A DNA stretch of 64,000 nt, taken from assembly GCF_902497625.1 (NCBI RefSeq), contig NZ_CABVGX010000003.1, forward strand, positions 176,676-240,675, in the 5' to 3' direction. A program made the position numbers and the translations under genes. The number at the start of each line of letters is the position of its first letter. Within the stretch, counting starts at the first letter, position 1. The DNA is from Pseudomonas fluorescens (GTDB lineage: Bacteria; Pseudomonadota; Gammaproteobacteria; Pseudomonadales; Pseudomonadaceae). The notes under the pieces were generated by a model. That model saw only the letters and a list, made by a program, of their open reading frames with translations, was not told where the DNA came from and ran no database searches. Shown piece after piece: positions 10,883 through 20,442 of the stretch.

Positions 10883-11833
10883 CTAAGCCATGATCACCAC
10901 ATCCTGCTCCAGCACCAACTCTTTGTTCCCCGCATCCAACCGTACCAACGCGCCCATCGGCAACGTAAGGTTCGGATCACAATGCCCACTGCGCCAACCG
11001 GCCAGCACCGGTATTCGCAGCGGTTCGAACGTCTGCTTGAGCAACCGCTCGAGCGCTGCCGCATCCACTCCCGCCACATCCCCCACCAGCACCCCGCGCA
11101 GCTTGCCCAGTGTGCCAGCGAGTCGCAGATGGGTTAGCAGGCGGTCGATTCGGTACAACGGCTCATTGATGTCCTCGAAGAACAGGATCACGCCTTCCGC
11201 ATCCATCTCATAAGGCGTGCCCATGGTCGCGGCGATCATCGACAGATTGCCGCCGAGCAAACGCCCGTGAGCGATGCCCGGTTCGATGGTGGTCAACGGC
11301 CACGCCACCGGATGGGCCAACAGACTGCCCGCCTTCATCTGCCCTCTGAGCATATTGAAAAACGAGGCTTGCGTAGGTTTCTGCCGGTTGCCCAACAAAT
11401 CGGCGTTTAGCAGTGGCCCGTGAAACGTCACGAACCCCGCATAACGACTGATCGCCAGGTGCAGGGCGGTGATGTCGCTGTAGCCTATGAACGGCTTGGC
11501 ATTGTTCTGCAGCAGCCCGAAATCGATACGGTCGAGCAAACGCGGAGTGCCGTAGCCACCGCGCAGGCAGATGATTGCATCGACCTCACAGTCCTCGAAA
11601 GCCGCATGAAGATCATTGAGACGCACATCGTCGCTGCCGGCGAGGTAGCCATCCGCTTCGTACACACCGGGGAAAATCCGCAGGGCGTAGCCGCGGGCCC
11701 GCATCCAGGCTAAGGCTTTTTCAGTGTCCAGCGCCGCGGGGCCGGCAGGCGCAATCACGCCGATCAAGCCCTCCGACGGCAAGGCTGGAACTGGCGTGTG
11801 CGGACAAAGGGTATGGGTCGGTCGGACAGTCAT
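10883..11833 (-). CDS. ldcA: Muramoyltetrapeptide LD-carboxypeptidase (S66)
   Basis: Protein of 316 aa, close to the ~307 aa of P. aeruginosa LdcA. It removes the terminal D-Ala from the tetrapeptide of recycled murein in the cytoplasm. The S66 family residues are visible: the nucleophile Ser in FIGYSDITALHLAI, a Glu in HGRLLGGNLSMI...VILFFEDINEPLYRID, and the His in WRSGHCDPNLTLPMG. The reading frame is open further upstream to 11953, but ATG 11833 (MTVRPTHTL) gives the expected length. lipA lies upstream on the same strand, with a terminator in between, so ldcA likely has its own promoter in 11834-11950. Confidence 0.93.
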   Translation of the reverse strand: MTVRPTHTLCPHTPVPALPSEGLIGVIAPAGPAALDTEKALAWMRARGYALRIFPGVYEADGYLAGSDDVRLNDLHAAFEDCEVDAIICLRGGYGTPRLLDRIDFGLLQNNAKPFIGYSDITALHLAISRYAGFVTFHGPLLNADLLGNRQKPTQASFFNMLRGQMKAGSLLAHPVAWPLTTIEPGIAHGRLLGGNLSMIAATMGTPYEMDAEGVILFFEDINEPLYRIDRLLTHLRLAGTLGKLRGVLVGDVAGVDAAALERLLKQTFEPLRIPVLAGWRSGHCDPNLTLPMGALVRLDAGNKELVLEQDVVIMA

Positions 11834-11951
11834 CCATGAATCTCCCTGTGCGATAGCGTCATGCACACAGTAGTCAGGAACGGGGACAAACAGAAGAGGA
11901 TCACGCACCCCGCAAGTTGCAGGAAAGTACAGCAGTGGTTGTAGGCACCAC

Positions 11952-11985
11952 AAAAAAACCCGCCAGGTTGAAATGACCTGGCGGG
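11952..11985 (-). terminator. Intrinsic terminator of the lipA transcript
   Basis: On the minus strand a perfect 10-bp stem, CCCGCCAGGT paired with ACCTGGCGGG, has a 7-base loop and is followed by seven consecutive T. It starts 8 bases beyond the lipA stop. This is a textbook rho-independent terminator closing the lip/dac cluster before ldcA. Confidence 0.93.
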
Positions 11986-11993
11986 CATTTTAA

Positions 11994-13016
11994 TCAGGAC
12001 GACATCAATTCCGCCTTGACCAGCTTCGCCTGCTCATCAGCGTGGTACGAAGAACGCACCAGCGGACCGGACGCGACGTTTTTGAAGCCCATCTTGTAAC
12101 CTTCCTCGGCGAACCAGGCGAAGGTATCCGGGTGCACAAAACGCTGGACCGGCAGGTGACTGCGCGAAGGCTGCAGGTACTGGCCTAGGGTCAGCATATC
12201 GATGTCGTGCTCACGCATGCGCTTCATGACTTCGATGACTTCTTCGTCGGTTTCGCCCAGACCCAGCATCAGGCCGGATTTGGTCGGAATGTGCGGCATC
12301 ATCTGCTTGAAGCGTTGCAGCAGGGTCAGCGACCACTGGTAGTCCGAGCCCGGACGCGCTGCCTTGTAGAGGCGTGGCACGGTTTCCAGGTTGTGGTTGA
12401 AGACGTCAGGCGGCTCGGCGGCAGTGATTTCCAGCGCGACGTCCATGCGTCCACGGTAATCGGGGACCAGGGTTTCGAGCTGTACGTTTGGCGACAGCTT
12501 GCGGATCTCGCGGATGCAGTCGGCAAAGTGCTGCGCACCGCCGTCACGCAAGTCGTCGCGGTCAACCGAAGTGATCACTACGTACTTGAGCTTGAGATCG
12601 GCAATCGCGATGGCGAGGCTTTGCGGCTCGTTGACGTCCAACGGTTTCGGACGACCGTGACCGACGTCGCAGAACGGGCAGCGACGGGTGCAAATGTCGC
12701 CCATGATCATGAACGTCGCGGTGCCGCCGGAGAAGCATTCGCCCAGGTTCGGGCAGGACGCTTCCTCGCACACGCTGTGCAGTTTGTGTTTGCGCAGCAG
12801 CGCCTTGATGCGGTCGACCTCCGGCGAAACCGGAATACGCACGCGGATCCAGTCGGGTTTCTTCGGCAGTTCGGTGGTCGGGATGATCTTCACCGGGATG
12901 CGTGCAACCTTCTCGGCGCCGCGCAGCTTGACGCCGGCTTCAACCTTGGCACGCGGGGCCGGACGCTCGGTAACATCCAGCGTCGGGATCATGGTTTGCA
13001 CTGCATCAGTAGTCAT
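11994..13016 (-). CDS. lipA: Lipoyl synthase
   Basis: Protein of 340 aa. LipA inserts two sulfurs into octanoyl chains on lipoyl domains. Both iron-sulfur sites are visible: the auxiliary cluster motif [12 protein letters not shown] (C-x4-C-x5-C) and the radical-SAM motif CTRRCPFC (C-x3-C-x2-C). The frame is open to 13094, but ATG 13016 (MTTDAVQTM) starts 1-2 bases from the lipB stop and is the natural start. It works directly after lipB, which supplies the octanoyl group. The gene is followed by a strong terminator. Confidence 0.97.
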   Translation of the reverse strand: MTTDAVQTMIPTLDVTERPAPRAKVEAGVKLRGAEKVARIPVKIIPTTELPKKPDWIRVRIPVSPEVDRIKALLRKHKLHSVCEEASCPNLGECFSGGTATFMIMGDICTRRCPFCDVGHGRPKPLDVNEPQSLAIAIADLKLKYVVITSVDRDDLRDGGAQHFADCIREIRKLSPNVQLETLVPDYRGRMDVALEITAAEPPDVFNHNLETVPRLYKAARPGSDYQWSLTLLQRFKQMMPHIPTKSGLMLGLGETDEEVIEVMKRMREHDIDMLTLGQYLQPSRSHLPVQRFVHPDTFAWFAEEGYKMGFKNVASGPLVRSSYHADEQAKLVKAELMSS

Positions 13017-13017
13017 A

Positions 13018-13665
13018 TCAGTCGATTCCGCCCGTGAGGGTCGTCTGCTCAGCATAGTCGAGGTGTTTGACGAGCTGCGCACGCAGCCGGGCACTTACCT
13101 CGGCAAATTCAATCGATCCTGCGTGATCGCTCAGCTGGGTCATCGCCAGCCCGGCGTAACCGCAGGGATTAATCCGTCGAAACGGTTCCAGGTTCATGTC
13201 CACATTCAGGGCCAGGCCATGAAACGAACAACCATGGCGGATCCGCAGACCCAACGAGGCAATTTTTGCCCCGTTAACGTAGACACCCGGTGCATCTGCC
13301 TTGGCCGCCGCCGTCACGCCATAACTGGCCAACAGCTCGATCAGGCAATGTTCCATACGAGTGACCAGCTCTCGCACACCGAAACCCAACTTGCGCACGT
13401 CGAGCAACAGGTAGGCCACTAATTGACCGGGACCGTGATAAGTCACCTGACCACCACGGTCGACCTGCACCACCGGTATATCACCTGGCAGCAGCAAATG
13501 TTCGGCCTTGCCGGCCTGACCCTGGGTGAACACTGGAGGGTGCTCGACCAACCAGATTTCGTCGGCGGCTTCGCTGCCGCGTTCGTTGGTGAAGCGTTGC
13601 ATGGCATGCCAGACCGGCTCGTAAGCCATCTGGCCGAGCTCTCGAAAGCCCAGCGTGCCAGACAT
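13018..13665 (-). CDS. lipB: Octanoyltransferase LipB
   Basis: Protein of 215 aa. LipB moves octanoyl groups from acyl carrier protein to lipoyl domains. Family motifs are clear: [31 protein letters not shown], the catalytic Lys in [11 protein letters not shown], and the catalytic Cys in [11 protein letters not shown]. The ATG at 13665 overlaps the ybeD stop in a TGATG junction, which suggests translational coupling; a GTG one codon earlier is also possible. The lipB stop lies 1-2 bases before the lipA start. Confidence 0.96.
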   Translation of the reverse strand: MSGTLGFRELGQMAYEPVWHAMQRFTNERGSEAADEIWLVEHPPVFTQGQAGKAEHLLLPGDIPVVQVDRGGQVTYHGPGQLVAYLLLDVRKLGFGVRELVTRMEHCLIELLASYGVTAAAKADAPGVYVNGAKIASLGLRIRHGCSFHGLALNVDMNLEPFRRINPCGYAGLAMTQLSDHAGSIEFAEVSARLRAQLVKHLDYAEQTTLTGGID

Positions 13666-13940
13666 CACAACACCATGTGTACGAAACCGGTAGCGCGCAA
13701 CTCGCTGTTTATGTCGTACAGCTGTTCCTGACCGGTGGCGATGATATGCAGCTGGATAGTCGTGTATTTGCCGTTGGTACTCTGACGCTCGGCCAGGGTC
13801 TTGTGATCTACGGTGGCGTGTTTCTCAAGGATCGCGATGATCTTGTCCTTGAAACCCACGCCGGTGTCGCCGATTACCTTGATCGGATAATCCGCGCAGG
13901 GGAACTCGATCTTTGGCGCCTTTACTTCGGTGTCTGTCAT
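13665..13940 (-). CDS. ybeD: DUF493 family protein YbeD
   Basis: Protein of 91 aa, the standard size for DUF493. It is a small ferredoxin-like (ACT-resembling) alpha/beta protein. The family blocks [15 protein letters not shown] and [20 protein letters not shown] are present. Its location between dacA and lipB is conserved from E. coli to Pseudomonas, where it is thought to act in regulation, possibly of lipoylation, but no biochemical role can be read from the sequence. It overlaps the lipB start. Confidence 0.93.
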   Translation of the reverse strand: MTDTEVKAPKIEFPCADYPIKVIGDTGVGFKDKIIAILEKHATVDHKTLAERQSTNGKYTTIQLHIIATGQEQLYDINSELRATGFVHMVL

Positions 13941-13972
13941 GGCGTAACGGCCTCGTAAGCCGTGGCAACGGA

Positions 13973-14005
13973 CATGGCCCCGCTCCGGACCGGAGCGAGG
14001 CCATG
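13973..14005 (-). other. Long hairpin between dacA and ybeD
   Basis: CATGGCC..CGCTCCG pairs with CGGAGCG..GGCCATG: a 14-bp stem with one mismatch and a 3-base loop, 15 bases after the dacA stop. There is no T-run on the minus strand, so it is more likely an mRNA-stabilising or attenuating structure than a simple terminator. It may set different levels for dacA and the ybeD-lipB-lipA genes. Confidence 0.5.
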
Positions 14006-14020
14006 CAAGTCCACACTAAA

Positions 14021-15178
14021 TCAGTTGAACAAGCCGTAGAAGAATAGACGGATGCTATCCCACATGCGACGGAAGATACCACCCTCCTCGACGCCATCCA
14101 GAGCGATCAGGTCGGCGCTGTGCACGACCTTCTCGTCCAGCTTCACTTCGACTTTACCAATCACGTCGCCCTTGGCGATAGGTGCAATCAGTTGCGGGTT
14201 CATGGTCATGCTGGCGGCAAGCTTCTTCAGCTGACCCTTCGGCAGGGTCATGGTCAGGTCTTGGGCAAGGCCGGCCTTGACTTGGTTGGTGGTGCCTTTC
14301 CAGACCTGCGCCTGAGCCAGCTCCGTGCCTTTCTGATAAAAGGTCTGGGTTTCGAAGAAACGGAAACCGTAGGTCAGCAGCTTCTGGGTTTCAGAAGCAC
14401 GCGCCACTTCGCTGTTGGTGCCGAACACCACGGCGATCAGGCGCATGCCATCACGTACCGCCGAAGACACCATGCAGTAGCCGGCCTCTTCGGTGTGGCC
14501 GGTTTTCAGGCCGTCTACGGTCTTGTCGCGCCACAGCAGCAGGTTGCGGTTAGGCTGCTTGATGCCGTTCCAGAAGAATTCTTTCTGCGAGTAAATGGCG
14601 TAATGCGCCGGATCTTCATGGATGATCGCGCGGGCCAGCACGGCCATGTCGTGCGCCGACGAGTAGTGCTCAGGGTTCGGCAGACCGGTCGGGTTCATGA
14701 AGTGACTGTTGGTCATGCCCAGGTCAGCCACGGTTTTGTTCATCATGTCGGCGAATGCGTCTTCGCTGCCGGCGATGTGCTCGGCGAGCGCAACACTGGC
14801 GTCATTACCCGACTGAATGATGATGCCGTGCAGCAGATCACTCACAGTGACCTGCGAGCCGACTTTGATGAACATCCGCGAACCACCGGTACGCCAGGCG
14901 TTTTCGCTGACCGTCACCGGATCGTTTTCGCCAATCTGGCCACGACGGATTTCCAGGGTCGCGAGGTACGCGGTCATCAGCTTGGTCAGGCTGGCCGGTG
15001 GCAGACGCTGGTCACCGTTGTTCTCGACCAGCACGTTACCGCTGCTGGCATCCATGAGCACGTAGGATTTAGCCGCCAGTTGAGGTGGCGACGGCATCAT
15101 CTCGACCGCGAAGGCGGCAGGCGAGAGGAGCAGCGGGACTAACAGGCAAACGCGTTTGGCAAAGGTGGTGATGTTCAT
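14021..15178 (-). CDS. dacA: D-alanyl-D-alanine carboxypeptidase (PBP5/6 type)
   Basis: Protein of 385 aa. It trims the terminal D-Ala from pentapeptides in the periplasm. A cleavable signal peptide is seen (to about residue 24, ending PAAFA). The three penicillin-binding motifs are in order: SLTK in PPASLTKLMTAY, SGN in QSGNDASVAL, and KTG in VDGLKTGHTEEAGYC. A PBP5_C beta domain follows, and the C-terminus (GIFRRMWDSIRLFFYGLFN) is an amphipathic helix for membrane anchoring. It sits between rlpA and ybeD as in other pseudomonads, where it is often called dacC. Confidence 0.96.
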   Translation of the reverse strand: MNITTFAKRVCLLVPLLLSPAAFAVEMMPSPPQLAAKSYVLMDASSGNVLVENNGDQRLPPASLTKLMTAYLATLEIRRGQIGENDPVTVSENAWRTGGSRMFIKVGSQVTVSDLLHGIIIQSGNDASVALAEHIAGSEDAFADMMNKTVADLGMTNSHFMNPTGLPNPEHYSSAHDMAVLARAIIHEDPAHYAIYSQKEFFWNGIKQPNRNLLLWRDKTVDGLKTGHTEEAGYCMVSSAVRDGMRLIAVVFGTNSEVARASETQKLLTYGFRFFETQTFYQKGTELAQAQVWKGTTNQVKAGLAQDLTMTLPKGQLKKLAASMTMNPQLIAPIAKGDVIGKVEVKLDEKVVHSADLIALDGVEEGGIFRRMWDSIRLFFYGLFN

Positions 15179-15358
15179 CCGTCTCTCGAAATCGCTAATG
15201 GAAACTGCCCGGGGGCAAAACTAATCTGATGACTTTCTAAAGAGCCATCGCGTGTTCAGCTGTTCACTCAGAACCCTGGCCGGGCTTTTGTTCTTCAGCG
15301 AGCCAACAACCAGATTCACCGCCAAATGGCGAGTGAACCGTCAATCAGGTACCACGTA

Positions 15359-16375
15359 TTACTCGGCGGTGACCACGCTCGGCGAACCGAGATTGGCCAG
15401 ACGCACGCTGTTCTGTACTTGCTGGATTTCATTCGGCGAGCCGATGGGTCCGAGGCGAACCCGGTGCAAGGTCTGTTGGTTACGCACGATCGAACTGATG
15501 AACACCGGAGCGCTCACCATCCCGCTGAGCTTCGATCTCAGGAGTTCTGCAGCGTCCGGGTTGGCGAACGCGCCCACCTGCAGATACTGGCCAGACGCTG
15601 GCACAGAAGCGTTTTTTTTTGCATCGATCTGCACGGGCACTACGGCCGCAGCATGCTGCTGCGGCGGCGGCGTCCATTGCTCAACGGTGCCGGTTGAAGC
15701 CGTCAGCACCGGGGCGTTATTTTGCGCAATTTTCGGTTCGTTCAGCATCAACGGTGCCGGGCGCCCTTTGGCGGCCCACCATTGTTGAGGGTCAATGCCT
15801 TCTACCTTGACTCGTGCGGTACCGGTTTCGGCATAGCCCAGTTTCTTCGCGGCGGCGTACGACAAGTCGATGATCCGGTCGGAGTAGAACGGGCCACGGT
15901 CGTTCACACGCAGGACAACTGTCTTGTTATTGTCCAGATTGGTTACGCGAACGTAACTGGGCAATGGCAACGTCTTGTGGGCGGCACTCATGCCGTACAG
16001 GTCATAGACCTCGCCGTTGGCGGTGTTCTGCCCGTGAAACTTGGTGCCGTACCAGGACGCCGTGCCCGATGCCACGTAGGTTTTCGATTCCTGCAACGGG
16101 AAGTAGGTCTTGCCCAGCACAGTGTAAGGGTTGGCTTTATAAGGACCGCTGTGCAGGGTCGGGGTGGCATCGGGGATACGCGAAACATCGACGTCCCACC
16201 ACGGCGCACCATCTTTGTGAGCGCGGTTGATGTCCAGTCCCGGGGTTGCACGCACAGCGGTTGAAGGAGACTTTGTCGGCGTCGGCGAGCGGCTGGTCGA
16301 ACAGCTGGCAACCAGCAGCGCCAAGCCGGCGAACGCCATCAGCTTCAGGGGTTGATTCATAGGCAATGCCCGCAT
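15359..16375 (-). CDS. rlpA: Septal ring lytic transglycosylase RlpA (lipoprotein with SPOR domain)
   Basis: Protein of 338 aa. RlpA cuts stem-peptide-free glycan strands at the division septum. A lipoprotein signal is present (MAFAGLALLVASCSTS, lipobox VASC). The double-psi beta-barrel domain spans about residues 100-190; it holds the likely catalytic Glu in TANGEVYDLYGMSAAHKTLP and Asp in VLRVNDRGPFYSDRIIDLSY. The C-terminal SPOR domain (residues ~265-335, starting YLQVGAFANPDAAELL) binds denuded septal glycan. The first ATG (16375) overlaps the mltB stop; a second ATG at 16360 (MNQPLKL) is also plausible. Confidence 0.95.
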   Translation of the reverse strand: MRALPMNQPLKLMAFAGLALLVASCSTSRSPTPTKSPSTAVRATPGLDINRAHKDGAPWWDVDVSRIPDATPTLHSGPYKANPYTVLGKTYFPLQESKTYVASGTASWYGTKFHGQNTANGEVYDLYGMSAAHKTLPLPSYVRVTNLDNNKTVVLRVNDRGPFYSDRIIDLSYAAAKKLGYAETGTARVKVEGIDPQQWWAAKGRPAPLMLNEPKIAQNNAPVLTASTGTVEQWTPPPQQHAAAVVPVQIDAKKNASVPASGQYLQVGAFANPDAAELLRSKLSGMVSAPVFISSIVRNQQTLHRVRLGPIGSPNEIQQVQNSVRLANLGSPSVVTAE

Positions 16376-17385
16376 TACTTGACGCCCCGTGCTTGGACCA
16401 GCTGTTCAGACAGTTGATGTACGGCCATGGCGTACATCACGCTGCGGTTATAACGCGTGATTGCGTAAAAATTCTTCAGGCCCATCCAGTTCTCAGGGCC
16501 GCTGTCACCTTCCAGGCGGAATGCCGTGACCGGCATATCATCGCGCAGCGCATCATGACTTGACCACCCCAACGCTCGCAACTCCCCGACGGTTTTAGTC
16601 GGTTCGATGCCCGTGGTCAAACCTTCGTCGGCCTGCTCGCCCTGTACATCAGCGCGACTGACCACGGGTTCGCCGGCCACCCAACCATGACGTTTGAAGT
16701 AACTGGCAACACTGCCGATGGCATCGTCAGGGTTGGTCCAGATGTTGATGTGCCCATCACCGTCGAAATCCACCGCGTAGGCGCGGAAGCTGCTCGGCAT
16801 GAACTGCGGCAGCCCCATCGCCCCGGCGTAAGAGCCTTTGAGCGTCAGAGGATCCACCTGTTCTTCGCGAGCCAGCAAGAGGAATTCACGCAGCTCCTTG
16901 CGGAAGAATTCAGCGCGGGGAGGATAGTCGAAGCCCAGGGTCGACAACGCATCGATCACTCGGAAGTTGCCGGTATTGCGGCCGAAAAAGGTCTCAACGC
17001 CAATGATAGAGACAATTACCTGCGCCGGTACGCCGTATTCCTGTTCGGCCCGGGCCAGCACCGCTTCGTGCTGGCGCCAGAAGTCCACACCACGGGCGAT
17101 GCGCGCGTCGGTGATGAACATTGGCCGGTATTCTTTCCACTGTTTGACCCGCTCGGCAGGCCTGGAGATGGCGTCGAGAATCGACTGCTTGCGCTCGGCT
17201 TCGCGCAACACGCCCATCAGCTGTTCACCGGCAAAACCATAGTCGCGGGTCAGTTCACCGACGAATTCAGCCACCTGGGGCGAGCCTTCGTAATCGCCGG
17301 CCGACGCTTCACGCGCAGTGCCAAGGATGCCCACCAGGCCGACCCACGGCGCATATCGAGTCGCCCAGCCACGCATTGCTTGCAT
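16375..17385 (-). CDS. mltB: Lytic murein transglycosylase B
   Basis: Protein of 336 aa, like the ~340 aa SltB1/MltB of P. aeruginosa. It cleaves peptidoglycan glycan strands in the periplasm. The catalytic Glu is in VIVSIIGVETFFGRNTG, and a DFDGDGHINIW calcium-site-like loop follows. The N-terminus carries a hydrophobic signal (GWATRYAPWVGLVGILGTAR...ASA). The frame runs to 17421, inside rodA, but ATG 17385 has a clear Shine-Dalgarno (AAGGTGAAG) located right after the rodA stop. It differs from the paralogue at 9450-10772 by lacking the peptidoglycan-binding domain. Confidence 0.95.
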   Translation of the reverse strand: MQAMRGWATRYAPWVGLVGILGTAREASAGDYEGSPQVAEFVGELTRDYGFAGEQLMGVLREAERKQSILDAISRPAERVKQWKEYRPMFITDARIARGVDFWRQHEAVLARAEQEYGVPAQVIVSIIGVETFFGRNTGNFRVIDALSTLGFDYPPRAEFFRKELREFLLLAREEQVDPLTLKGSYAGAMGLPQFMPSSFRAYAVDFDGDGHINIWTNPDDAIGSVASYFKRHGWVAGEPVVSRADVQGEQADEGLTTGIEPTKTVGELRALGWSSHDALRDDMPVTAFRLEGDSGPENWMGLKNFYAITRYNRSVMYAMAVHQLSEQLVQARGVK

Positions 17386-17402
17386 TGAACTCTTCACCTT
17401 AT

Positions 17403-18548
17403 TCAAACCTGTGCGATCCACTTACGATGGGTATGGATCGACATCAAAACCCCAAACGCTGACAGTAGCGTCACCAGCGAAGTTCCTCCGTAGCTAATGA
17501 ATGGCAACGGCACCCCTACAACCGGCAACAGGCCACTGACCATACCGATGTTGACGAAAACGTAAACAAAAAACGTCATGGTCAACGCTCCGGCGAGCAA
17601 TTTGCCGAACAATGTCTGGGCCTGGGCGGTAATCACCAACCCGCGACCGATCAGTAACAGGTAGATCAGCAGCAGTGCGCAGATGCCCACAAGACCGAAC
17701 TCTTCACCCAGCACCGCAATAATGAAGTCGGTGTGGCTTTCCGGCAGGAAGTCCAGGTGTGACTGGGTGCCCAGCAACCAGCCTTTGCCGAATACGCCGC
17801 CGGAACCGATGGCGGCTTTCGACTGAATGATGTTCCAGCCTGTGCCGAGCGGGTCGCTTTCCGGGTCGAGGAAGGTCAGTACGCGCTGCTTCTGGTAGTC
17901 GTGCATGACGAAATACCACATGGCGATCGCCACAGGCACAGTCGCGGCGAGCACGCTCATGATCCAGCGCCAGCGCAGGCCACCCATGAACAGCACAAAC
18001 GCGCCGCCCGCGAGAATCAGCAGCGAAGTGCCGAGGTCGGGTTGGCGCACGATCAGAATGAACGGCAGGCCGATCAGGAACAGACTGACGCCGACGTGCT
18101 TGAGCTGCGGCGGCAATGTGCGCTTGGACAAGTACCAGGCGATGGTCGCCGGCATGAGGATCTTCATGAATTCCGAAGGCTGGAAGCGGATCACCCCGGG
18201 GATGTTGATCCAGCGCGTGGCGCCCATTGCGTTGTGGCCCATCACATCCACTACCACCAGCAGCAGCACGCCGATTACATAGCCGACCGGAACCCAACGT
18301 GCCATGAAGCGCGGCTCGAATTGAGCGATGACAATCATCGACACCAGACCGATGCCGAAAGATGTGGCTTGCTTGGCCAGCAGATCCCAGCTCTTGCCGC
18401 TCGCCGAATAAAGAACGAACAGGCTGCCGGCGGCCAGCATTAGCAGCAAAATCAGCAACGGGCCGTCGATGTGCAGGCGTTGCAGCAGCGTCGCACGACG
18501 ACGCATCACATCCTCGCTGGAGAGGATGCGATCAAAATTACTCTTCAC
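17403..18548 (-). CDS. rodA: Rod shape-determining protein RodA (SEDS glycosyltransferase)
   Basis: Protein of 381 aa if it begins at GTG 18548. RodA polymerises peptidoglycan glycan strands in the elongasome and pairs with PBP2. It has about ten membrane helices. SEDS signatures include GATRWINIPGVIRFQPSEFMK, the periplasmic loop GWNIIQSKAAIGSGG and the C-terminal LLPVVGVPLPFISYGGTS. The GTG start has a GGAGG Shine-Dalgarno 9 bases upstream and overlaps the end of mrdA. An internal ATG at 18506 (MRRRATLL) would give 367 aa and is the alternative. It is co-transcribed with mrdA. Confidence 0.95.
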   Translation of the reverse strand: MKSNFDRILSSEDVMRRRATLLQRLHIDGPLLILLLMLAAGSLFVLYSASGKSWDLLAKQATSFGIGLVSMIVIAQFEPRFMARWVPVGYVIGVLLLVVVDVMGHNAMGATRWINIPGVIRFQPSEFMKILMPATIAWYLSKRTLPPQLKHVGVSLFLIGLPFILIVRQPDLGTSLLILAGGAFVLFMGGLRWRWIMSVLAATVPVAIAMWYFVMHDYQKQRVLTFLDPESDPLGTGWNIIQSKAAIGSGGVFGKGWLLGTQSHLDFLPESHTDFIIAVLGEEFGLVGICALLLIYLLLIGRGLVITAQAQTLFGKLLAGALTMTFFVYVFVNIGMVSGLLPVVGVPLPFISYGGTSLVTLLSAFGVLMSIHTHRKWIAQV

Positions 18549-20433
18549 GGGCCGTAGCCTCCGCACTGATAGGGCTGGCGTATTCGGCCTTGAGGTGGCC
18601 TTCCTGATCCAGCAGCCAGGCGTCCATGATCTGACGCACTACCGGCGCGGCAACACCGGAACCGGACTCGCCGTTCTCGACCATCACCGACACCACGATC
18701 TTCGGGTTGTCGGCCGGTGCGAAGCCGACGAACAGGGCGTGGTCGCGATGGCGCTCCTGAACCTTGGAACGGTCGTACTTCTCGCCTTGCTTGATCGCCA
18801 CGACCTGGGCCGTACCGCTTTTGCCGGCAATGCGGTATTGCGCGCCGATCGCCGCTTTGCGCGCCGTTCCCCGGGCGCCGTGCATCACTTGTTGCATGCC
18901 GTGGTTGACCTTGGTCCAGTCGGACGGGTCACGCAGAATGATGTCAGGCATCGGGTTGTCATCCTTTGGCCGCTCACCTTCGACTGTCTTGGCCAGGTGC
19001 GGTCGATTCCAGATGCCTTTATTCGCCACCAGTGCCGTGGCCTGGGCCAACTGCAGCGGGGTCGACTGCATGTAGCCCTGACCGATCCCCAGAATCAGCG
19101 TTTCGCCCGGGAACCAGGCTTGCCGGCGGGTCGCGCGCTTCCATTCCCGCGTCGGCATCAGCCCTGCGGACTCCTCGAACATGTCCAGCGAGACCTTCTG
19201 GCCGATGCCGAACTTGCTCATGTACGCCGACAACCGGTCAATCCCGAGCTTGTGCGCCAGATCGTAGAAATAGGTGTCGTTGGAACGCATGATCGCCGTG
19301 TCGAGGTCAACATAGCCGTCGCCGCTACGGTTCCAGTTACGGTATTTGTGGTCGTAGTTAGGCAATTGGTAATAGCCGGGATCGTAGACCCGACTCGACG
19401 CAGTCACGACGCCAGCATCCAGCCCGGCGATCGCCACCGCCGGCTTGATCGTCGAACCTGGCGGGTACAACCCGCGCAACACGCGGTTGAACAGCGGCCG
19501 ATCGATGGAATCGCGCAGCTCGGCGTAGGCCTTGAAGCTGATGCCAGTGACGAACAGGTTCGGATCGAAACTCGGCTGACTGACCATCGCCAGTACTTCA
19601 CCGGTCGCCGGATCCAGCGCCACCACCGCACCACGGCGTCCGCCCAGCGCGGCTTCGGCGGCTTCCTGCAATTTGATGTCCAGGCTCAGGACGATGTCCT
19701 TGCCCGGAATCGGATCTGTTCGTTTGAGCACCCGCAAAACGCGGCCTCGAGCGTTGGTTTCGACCTCCTCATAACCCACCTGGCCGTGCAACTCGGGCTC
19801 ATAGAAGCGCTCGATGCCGGTTTTGCCGATGTGGTGAGTACCGCTATAGTTGACCGGATCGAGCGTCTTCAGCTCTTTCTCGTTGATCCGGCCCATGTAG
19901 CCCACCGAGTGCGCAAAATGCGCGCCCTGCGGATAATGCCGCACCAACTGCGCCACCACTTCAACGCCGGGCAGGCGGAACTGGTTCACGGCGACTCGGG
20001 CGATCTGCTCTTCGGTCAATTCGAACAGGATCGGCACCGGCTCGAATGGCCGACGCCCCTGGCGCATGCGTTTCTCGAAGATCACCCGGTCTTCCGGGGT
20101 CAACTCCAATACTTCCACAATCACGTCGAGCACTTGCTGCCAGTCGCCGGAGCGCTCGCGGGTCATGCTCAGGCTGAAGCTGGGTCGGTTGTCGGCCACC
20201 ACCACGCCATTGCGGTCGAAAATCAATCCGCGGGTTGGCGGAATCGGCTGCACATGGACACGGTTGTTCTCCGACAGGGTCGAGTGATACTCGTACTGGA
20301 TCACCTGAAGAAAATACAACCGCGCGATCAGCACACAAATCAGCGCCACCACTGCAATTGCACCGAACACGACACGGCCACGCACCAGACGGGCGTCTTT
20401 TTCGTGGTCCTTGATGCGGATCGGCTGGGGCAT
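18538..20433 (-). CDS. mrdA: Penicillin-binding protein 2 (elongasome transpeptidase)
   Basis: Protein of 631 aa. PBP2 cross-links peptidoglycan during side-wall growth and activates RodA. One N-terminal membrane anchor (residues ~20-42) is followed by the pedestal domain (PTRGLIFDRNGVVVADNRP) and the transpeptidase domain. The catalytic motifs are PPGSTIKP (SxxK, about residue 328), SND in MRSNDTYFYDLAHKLG, and KSGT in AGKSGTAQVVAI. It precedes rodA with a short overlap and follows rlmH by 9 bases. Often named pbpA in Pseudomonas. Confidence 0.97.
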   Translation of the reverse strand: MPQPIRIKDHEKDARLVRGRVVFGAIAVVALICVLIARLYFLQVIQYEYHSTLSENNRVHVQPIPPTRGLIFDRNGVVVADNRPSFSLSMTRERSGDWQQVLDVIVEVLELTPEDRVIFEKRMRQGRRPFEPVPILFELTEEQIARVAVNQFRLPGVEVVAQLVRHYPQGAHFAHSVGYMGRINEKELKTLDPVNYSGTHHIGKTGIERFYEPELHGQVGYEEVETNARGRVLRVLKRTDPIPGKDIVLSLDIKLQEAAEAALGGRRGAVVALDPATGEVLAMVSQPSFDPNLFVTGISFKAYAELRDSIDRPLFNRVLRGLYPPGSTIKPAVAIAGLDAGVVTASSRVYDPGYYQLPNYDHKYRNWNRSGDGYVDLDTAIMRSNDTYFYDLAHKLGIDRLSAYMSKFGIGQKVSLDMFEESAGLMPTREWKRATRRQAWFPGETLILGIGQGYMQSTPLQLAQATALVANKGIWNRPHLAKTVEGERPKDDNPMPDIILRDPSDWTKVNHGMQQVMHGARGTARKAAIGAQYRIAGKSGTAQVVAIKQGEKYDRSKVQERHRDHALFVGFAPADNPKIVVSVMVENGESGSGVAAPVVRQIMDAWLLDQEGHLKAEYASPISAEATAREE

Positions 20434-20442
20434 GAGGCAGAA